64,000 nucleotides of DNA from Apostichopus japonicus. Its lineage: Eukaryota; Echinodermata; Holothuroidea; Aspidochirotida; Stichopodidae. The DNA lies in assembly GCF_037975245.1 (NCBI RefSeq), contig NC_092583.1:7515264-7579263 (forward strand). The letters run 5' to 3'. The position numbers were made by a program, and so were the translations under genes. The notes under the pieces were generated by a model. That model was not told where the DNA came from and did not search any database. It worked only from the letters and a program-made list of their open reading frames with translations. Shown piece by piece: positions 37,501-46,500 of the stretch (position 1 is the first letter of the stretch; each line of letters opens with the position of its first letter).

Positions 37501-40500
37501 TACCTGAAGTGGATCAAAATGTTGTAGTGGTTAGAATGTGGTTAAAAATACCCAACAGTGACCATAATCTATGCAAACGTCTGGTGGGCAGTGTAACAGC
37601 AGAATCTTGTGAGGGATGGTATTTTCAGTTCATGAAGTAGGAAGTAAAGTTTGATCCTATATTCTTTCACATGGTTTGATAAAAAGCTTCACTCACCATG
37701 GCTGCACTTAGGTGATCATGAATGAGGTTGTCTTTAATTCACCTCCCTTTGTATTTTTAGTTAGTGTTCAGGTGCTGTGGCAAATTTACAGTTGCTGGGG
37801 TGGGTTGTTGATTAGGTGGCTGTCCTGTGAGCAGGAATGAGTGAGACAATTACATGCCTTCCCAGTAATTCTCTGAACACTTATCAAAAAAAAAAAGGAT
37901 TGATATAAGCCGGTATACATCTACAATGACAGGACCATCTATGGCTCAACTTTATTCCTGTAGGGTTTCTACCCCATTGGACAAAATTAACCTAAATATT
38001 TTGTTATGGAATTCTTTGATACAATTACCAGGTTTTCCTTAATTTGTTTCTATATATGTGTGGAATTGTTTCTTTGAGTACATATCAAGCATTCTCATCC
38101 TCATTATAATTGATCTTCAATATCTTTTATCCATTAGCATGTAGACATTGATCACCTCTGTGCTGCCAGTAGAGTCTCTCATCAGTTCAGACTTAAAAGA
38201 AACAACGATGGAAACACTGACATGGTTGATGTGAAGCTAAAAGTATCACAACACGAGAAGAACCAGACAGCCCTTATCCTCCAATCAAAGGTGAGTTATG
38301 TCTGCTAATTTTCTTCCAGCAGTGTTTGTGTTCTCATATGACTCTTCATTACATAATTCTCTCTTCTGATCATTCCTTTGCTTAGTAATGTCCTGTCTGC
38401 TGGAAGTCTTGCAACTGTTTTCAGGCTGACTGAATGATGTCAGTGCTGAGACTGAATTCTTAGTTATTTGTTGGCATGTTTGCAGTGAATTAGCTCAGTG
38501 GTTAACGCCGGTGCCTTTCAATCATAAGGTCCCGGTTTCGAGGCACTTCCAGATTAATGTATGTCGTCCAGTTACAGAGTTGTTGACAATTCATAATCAT
38601 GGATATTAAATAAGAATATAAGAGACTGACTTTGGTCAGCTTTCGGCTTTTATAAGCCAGTGATGGCTTCTGCGCGAGTTCCTGCTTGCAGGAGGATCTA
38701 AAATACATACTAAATGTTCTCTCATGGATCCTTTTCTTTGTAATATTCACTGTGGATGACAATTGAATTTAATTATAGTAGTCTGTTATTCTGTAATTAA
38801 TGAGTAACTCAAAATGCAGTGAATTGCTGAAAAAAAATGTACATATCACCTGTGTTTTATTCAATGCACTGGTCAACAGTTTTTGGAAACTTTGTTTTGT
38901 GGGTATCTTAGGTACAAATTAGATACTCCATAAATGATAGGTATGTTGTCATCAAGATTCCTTTCCTTGGGATTTCACTCATTTATTATGTGTTGTTCCA
39001 TGTTTGACGCAGCCCAATTTTTCTACATTACATTTCTTCTTTAATCCTATTCAGTCACAGGGGTGTGATAGATAGTGAACACTACTGTACGTCAAACATT
39101 CATACATGTAAAGTTTCATTGGTCATACATTTTGGGGTTTTTTTTTTCTTCAGGTGAAAAACATTCTCTTATCTCCAGAAAGCCAGGAAATTCTTTTTAG
39201 AGAACAAAATCCAGGTGAGTTTTCAAGTGGAATTTGAACAAATGGTTGTACTTAGTTTTAAAATCCACCCTGACCTGCTTCTAAGTGAAGTTGGAACAAA
39301 AAATGAATGCTCCTTATCTTAGATATGCACCAGGTAAGTGTGCATTAGTGGAGATGAAAAGGTAAGCATACATACAGAACATGGACCCAGGTGAGTGTCT
39401 AAGTAGAGGCGAAAATGTAATAGCATTTGGTTTTAGAAGTAGACACACCTAAGTGTCACTTATAACAACTAAGGTTATTGGGAAACATTTAATCAGCAAC
39501 TACTTTGTAGCTCAAAGCAACTTTTGAAAGTGAAACTGCATACAAGACTAGAATTTATGCACAAGACGAGTGCTAATAGTTGAAAAGTTGCACGAAAGTT
39601 TTGGACAATAAGCTTAACCAATTTATTATATGCACGCACCAACGTCCTCCATGCAGGTTGCATGCTTCTTGTGGGCAAGTTGTGTACTTACTTGTTTATG
39701 TTAGTTGTGAACATTGCTCATTGTTCAAACCTGGCACACAATTAGCCTGTGATTCATGCACTCTTAGTTATACATGCGAATCTAGTCTTTTCTCTCCTTT
39801 GAATGTAATGTGGATGTTGTTGTCCTCACTTTCAGACTTAGACAAATATGAAGAGTTGAGAGGAGAGATTGCAAAGCTTCTGGATAAACAACATTGTGAA
39901 CAGCTAGGCATGTTCTTTGGGCTCACACCAGCAGAAAAAGAAAAAATTCAGGAAGCAGCAAAATCTGGAGAGATACTGATGAAAATATTGGATGAAAGAG
40001 AGCTCATCATGTCAGATAGAATGATTGGACTGTATGGAGGATTGAAAGCTATTCACTTTAATAAGGTGGCAACAAAGGTGCTGAAATACATTGATACGTC
40101 ACAGAAGAAGAATGGAAAGGAAAAGGAAGGAGCGAAAGATGATAAGAAAATAGTATGTGCTTAGTAAAACATTGTTAAGACTTAACATGTTAAGCGTGAA
40201 GCAAAACAAAAGTCACTTTGAATGAAGTCAAAATCTTAGAAGTTTAGAAGGTCTAGTACAGACTGTACTTACTGATATGAAAAGTTTTCTTTTTGCTGTC
40301 GTGCAAGTCTGTCTGAAAATTCATCCTTCCACTAATTGTGACAGTTTCTGTTTACTTAAAGTTACGTGTATAGATATCAAACGTACAAGAAGTCTGTGAA
40401 GAAATTTACTTAGCCAAACCAAATGCAGTAATTTTCATAAAATAATGATAACAAATGTGAATTTTATAAACAATTTGTACTATTTCAACATTATTGTTCA

Positions 40501-43500
40501 GGGAAAAGTTCCAGAGAAACCAGTAGTCATTTCAAAGAGGGAACCACTATTGTCAGTTAACTTCAACATTTTGATAGAAGAGGGATACAAGAAACTGGAT
40601 GTCCAAAGAGCCTTGAAATTGTCTCATGGAAAACTGGACTTGGGAAGACGGCTATTGCTGCTTGCTAAGGAAGAGCATGGTAAAGTACCCATATATTCAG
40701 CTACATTGGTATTTCTTATTTATGTCTTCCTGATTTAATCAACCTCATGCAATCTTATATGACATTCTAGGACAACATTTCATGCCCTTGTCTATTTCAG
40801 TGTTCATGGAAGGAAAAGGATTTTGTTATTTATTTTTGTAGGAGTATTACGCACAAAATAGCTGAAAAAATAGAAATATAATCTAGATGCTGTAAATAAA
40901 CCTTGTAAATAAGTCTTGATACTGTTCATGAAAAATTCTCTTCTACATCTATTTCCATTTATCACATCAAATATGTCGTATGTTCACTGTTCCACCTTTC
41001 ATTATTGTAATTTCTACAAATAGCCAAAAGATTAAGGCAGATTTGTGTAAAAGAGGCTATTTTCATAATGTGAATTGAACAGTATATGCAATTAACACAT
41101 GTTTAATAAAAGTGGCAAAAATACTTACCTTTCACATAAAATATATTACTTTTCTCCTCCAGAGAGACTTCCTTTGTTCCCTGGGTCAAATCTTTATAAA
41201 GAACAATACTTTGATCAGCATGGAGGAGAGTTGGTTATCGCAGGTGTTAATCTCCTTATACCAGCTGGGGCACTACACACTGGAAGGATTGTTAGTCTGT
41301 GGGTTTCTACTGAACCTGCCATTAAAGGACCTTTCTCAAACAAGAATCTAAGGTTGACCCCCTTTGTGAAATTTGGTCCAGAAAGCCTTACCTTACACAA
41401 GCCTGTCACCTTGATTATTCCACACTGTGCTTTTACTACAACTAACCAGATGGGTATTGATGCGTACTCTGGTGTCTTACAAACAGGTCTGTGTTTTTTT
41501 TGCCGTGTGTTTTTCTACTCCAGTGAGCGTTATATATAGTCACTAACATTTGTATAATCAACATAAATATGTATATGAGCTTGTGTGTACCACGTCTTGA
41601 CTTGAAAACATGAGATGCCTAAAAGTGCATATTGGTTTTATTTGACACTGGGTGTTTGGTTCGATGTTAAATGAATACAAAAAACCCGTTATTCTGTAGA
41701 GGTCACAATCATTCAAAACAGGAAGTGTGAACTATTTAAATCTAGTGGGGTTTATAAAACAAATTTTTAAGTGCTTTGTGGTGCTCAAAAGGTCATTTGA
41801 GGTCAATATGTGTCAAAGCCTGAAAACCTTCCAAGCCTTCATAACTGCTAAAGTAAAGCTAGAATGAAAGTCACACTTGATATGTGAAACCACCTAAGTA
41901 CACAAACACAATAATGGGAAGAAAATCACTAAGCCTTCTGGCTCTGTGTAATGTAAAAGTCAATATCTCAAGAAGCTAGAGGTAAGGTCCAGACATATCA
42001 TCTCCATTTCAAGAAACCTTTTAGTTGAACTTTGAGAGCAAACATTTTAGGGAGAAATAAACAATATTTCCAGAGGGAAATAATACCCTTCAAGCTGTGT
42101 TAAACTTCAGGGTTTTATCAACTGACCATGCATCCATACATACAGTTAGAAGTATAATATTTTACTATTTTGATGTTCTATGTATGCAATGTTGCATATT
42201 CTACCACCAGACTGACCCTTTAAAGTCATCTATGGTATAGGTTAGGACTGGTGTTGTACCTCTCACCATGTTATAAAATTTACTAGAAAAATGTTTTAAA
42301 ATTTCCTTCAGATAAATCTGTCAAATGGAGCTTAGAAAGGAAACACCTCAGCTGCTCTATGAATAGTCAGCACCTTGCAGTTGGAGCTCAGAAACCCTGT
42401 CTCATTGGTCTTCATGTCTCTTTCGTACCTAAGATGAGGAAGCGTGTTTGTATTTTACCGATTATAAACAGAGTTTTTGATTCAGGGGATCAATTGACAA
42501 TCCATCTTTGGTTTCATAATGATGACACACTGGAACATAAAGTAAGTAGCAGATTTTGGTAGCTCAAGTGGTAATGCTTATTATCTCATGGATTCCAGTT
42601 GTCTGCCTTTCTGATTTATTTTTACTTTTATTTTTTATTATTGTCATCTTTAATGAGGGTAGTCTTGCTCAGTGCAAAAGCACTGCTTCTAGAGGAGCCC
42701 TCAATACAATGACAAATGGTTCATACACAGACATGTACAGGGTTGATACATTGTTAACCATAGCTAGTAGCGTTGGAAATGATAAAGTTCTAGCTTGGTG
42801 CAGACACATTTGTAAACACACCTTGTCCAGGTGTTCAAGATTAGACAAAGATTTATATTTCAGAACATAGGCTGTCAGACTATTAAAGGTCTTTGATAAT
42901 ACATCCTACCAGACACTCCATTATATAAGATATTTTTAACATCTCCCTTATTTATGAAACAATAGCCACCCAAAAGAGGGTCATACCAGGGAGTAGTTAT
43001 TGCTTCCTGATCTTACATAGAACAACAAAGCAGTGTGTGAATTGATGTTAATATTCAAATTTACATACATACTAATAATAAAATATTAAATTGTTTCTTT
43101 TTTAAATTAATAGAGTCTTATCAATGAAGAAATCTACCAGCAAAAGGGAACCATAATTCATGATCCTGTGTTTGTTCATCTCAAGTCTATGACTTCAACT
43201 TTACATGTTAGCACCAACTCCAGTACCTCACAGTGTAACCCACATCCTAGAAAAGTGGTTAGTAATATTTGTTAAATATTCTTATTTCTTTGTTGGCAAC
43301 ATGAAAAGAATGCAGCTAATTCCTGTTCCACGGGTAATTTGCATTTGTTGGAAGAAAAGCTATATGCATCTATTGAGTGGTATGCATATGGTGTAAGCAT
43401 ATGTTGTTATTGAAATAAACATCATCTTATTTTAAAGTTGTCTCCTTCTGACATTCCTATGATATTCAATTAATAAAAAGGGGTCAGATGGTCCCAGCTA

Positions 43501-46500
43501 CAGTTGTCTATTCCTGTTGATTTCATTCTGGACAAGTCCTTCATTCCATCCTCATTGAATGTCCATGTATTGATTATATAAATACTTTGTAATGTGTGTA
43601 ACTGTTATGGTCTCTTATTATCTCAATACATTACATGTAGTGAGATATTGTAACAGTAAGTGGGACTCTCTCTTCTCTTAAAAATTTTTCAGCGTCTTCA
43701 TACGAAGTTCTTTTTCTCTGGAATTTCCAGAGCAAGCATATATCATATAGGCCGACAAAAGTTACTAATTTTTTATTGGAGAATTTTATCTCATTCTATG
43801 ACTTTTTCACCGATTTATGTCCAAATCGGCCCCAAAAACAGTTTTTGCAAGCCATATTTGCACACGCTCCGAAACTTGTGTTATTGCGCAATCGTTAAAC
43901 ACTTCGCAAAAGCGGTGAAATGCATTGTAGGAGCTTAGCCCATCACTATATTTTAGTACACTGCGGCTTGGATATCGTCTGAAAATCCGTTTTAATACAT
44001 ATTCATAAAGCAGCAATCGAATTGCTTCAAGCAAAACTTTGAACAAAAGAAGTTGAATATTCATTAAATATCTGTTTGCGACGATGTCGGACTCACAATG
44101 TGGATGAAATTCGGAAATTTCTTTTCCTCGGCTTGAAAAATAAAAACGAAACGTAAGTAAAATCCTTTCATCTTTCGAATTGCACATTTTCCGTTTTCAA
44201 GAAATTACCACCTGCATCGTCCGGTCGATTGTTTAAAACAAGTTAAACAATGATTTGAGGCCAAATTCGGAGTTGTTCCAGCATTCTGGGTTGAATTAAA
44301 GTGACATTTTTAAGGTTTTACTTGTTAACGGGCATCAACGTATCCTATCGTGGTTAATTGCATATGTACTTGAATATGCACGTTACCATAGTGTGTAGCC
44401 TATGGTTGTAGTTTTAAGTATTCTATAGTGCAGTGTATTCATATTACGGGACCGTGTGTTTATGAATTATGATGTTTGCTTTCAAGACATTGTTTACGAA
44501 TACAATGTCGTTGCCTTGAATTTTGGAGGACTTAAGCACTTAGTAGTAGGGTAGTGACAGTACAACTACACAATACTAAGCCTATGCTGGTATTATTAGT
44601 TTACTACTGACTAGAACTTAGTGTTTTCACGGGTTATCGGGGTACCCGCCCGACGCGATACTACCCGGTTCCTAATTTATTACCCGAATCCTACGGAGTG
44701 TGATTTAAAAAAAAAAAAAAGTGGCAAATCGACGGTTAGGCAGATTTCCCATTGACTTAGTGTGGTGTTAGGCTACCATGTGGTCGAAGATAACAGCAAC
44801 TACGAAGGTACCCGCCCGACGCGATACTACCCGGTTCTTAAATTGTTACCCGAATCCTACGCAAATTGTGATTTTTTTTTTTTGGCAAACCGATGGTTAT
44901 GCAGATTTCCCATTGACTTAGTGTGGTGTTAGGCTACAGTACCATGTGTCGAAGATAACAGCAATAACGAAAGTATTCCATCGATATCTTATAACTGCGT
45001 CACAATTTCATCGGTATAGGCTAGATTTCCCCCATTGACTTAGTGTGGTGTTAGGCAACCATGTGGTCGAACGTAACAGCAATTATGAAAATATCCATGG
45101 ATATCTTATATTACTGCGTCACCATTTCAGCGAATAAACAGATGGTAAGGCCTAGCTAGATTTCTTATTGACTTAGTGTGGTGTTAGGCTACCATGAGGA
45201 AGAAATTATTATTTATTCCTTCGTTTATTTCATGGAAGGAAAGGCTGACAAGGAATTTTACGAGATGTTTACGGATTATAGACGGCATAACTAAAAAATA
45301 ATAATCGCAAGTGGCTGTTTACTAATCGTTTATGCCAAATGCGATCAAATTTCGCGCAATCTCGCGGCTAATGCGAACCCTGGGCCTACATAATAGATAG
45401 TAGTAGTAACAACTGTTTACGAGCTAAATTGGATATTTACATGGTGTGATCAATAAACGTGGAGAGCAAGCATAAGCAGCGACGGTAGTGCGATGTTAGT
45501 AGTAATGTTAATTATATGAAGTTATTAACAAGTTAATGAAAGAAACAATAGCAAATAGAAATTATTGAGGAAAGTTTTATACCTTATCTTACACCTACGT
45601 TTTTGAACATGAAAACATTGTCAGTAGAGAATATGATTCATTTATAATAGCATCCAATATGTCATTTCTTGAAAATCGTGATACTGGAGGGTAAACAATT
45701 TTTTCCGGGTATCCGGATAACCGACGGGTAACGGCTCTCGGGTATCCGGTTCCTGTTTTTTGGACCCGTGTAACACTACTAGAACTGTCACTGGTGGTAT
45801 TCAGCACTGGCAATACCTTCATGCCCAGTACATATAATAGTACTTGAAAATTAAATAAGCTTATATTAAAAAAAGTACTGCCTTGGTCGGCTCTGGTTAG
45901 TACTAAGTATAGTTTTACCCTTGTGTGATTTTATCCGGTGTACCCAGATACATAGGCCCACCTGCTAATTCTGGATAAAGTCACTGTAGGCTACGTTACA
46001 CGTTGCTTGAGTCAGTGACAAGTTAACATTGGTTCTCTTCTTTGCCCAATGGATAAGTGTGCACTGAATTTTCGTACAGTGTTTGCAACGCATTTTGGCA
46101 GTATTCTTTTGTTTGTGAATTCATATTGCAGTTAATTTTTTTTTTTTTGGTTTTTGGTTGTGCATGTGCCTATTTCACTTTGTTTCGAAGTTCTTCACCC
46201 TGTAATGCTGTATGTTTCTGTCATTTTCAGAGAGAAAATGTATTTACAAGTTCCACTACAACATGTTATGTAATATGGGCCTGTTGCATTTAAAAGCAAT
46301 GTGAAGTCGTTCGTCATGTGACTTTACATATTGTCTCCTATTATCCAACGTTCTGTTAACATTTATTTTTGTTTCTTTCATTTTCAGGACTCTTTCTGCA
46401 TCTGCAGGTTGGTTTCTCCTATGTGTGCACTTGGGATAATAGTAACTTTTGGACTTCTTAATTTAATTCAGTACTTTTCACGCCATTACATTCATTGCCT

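Noticed and set aside
43660..44187. Frames of 92 and 126 codons in intron 17
   Set aside because: Both strands are open by chance, no splice signals fit the phase of exons 17 and 18, and there are no recognisable motifs.
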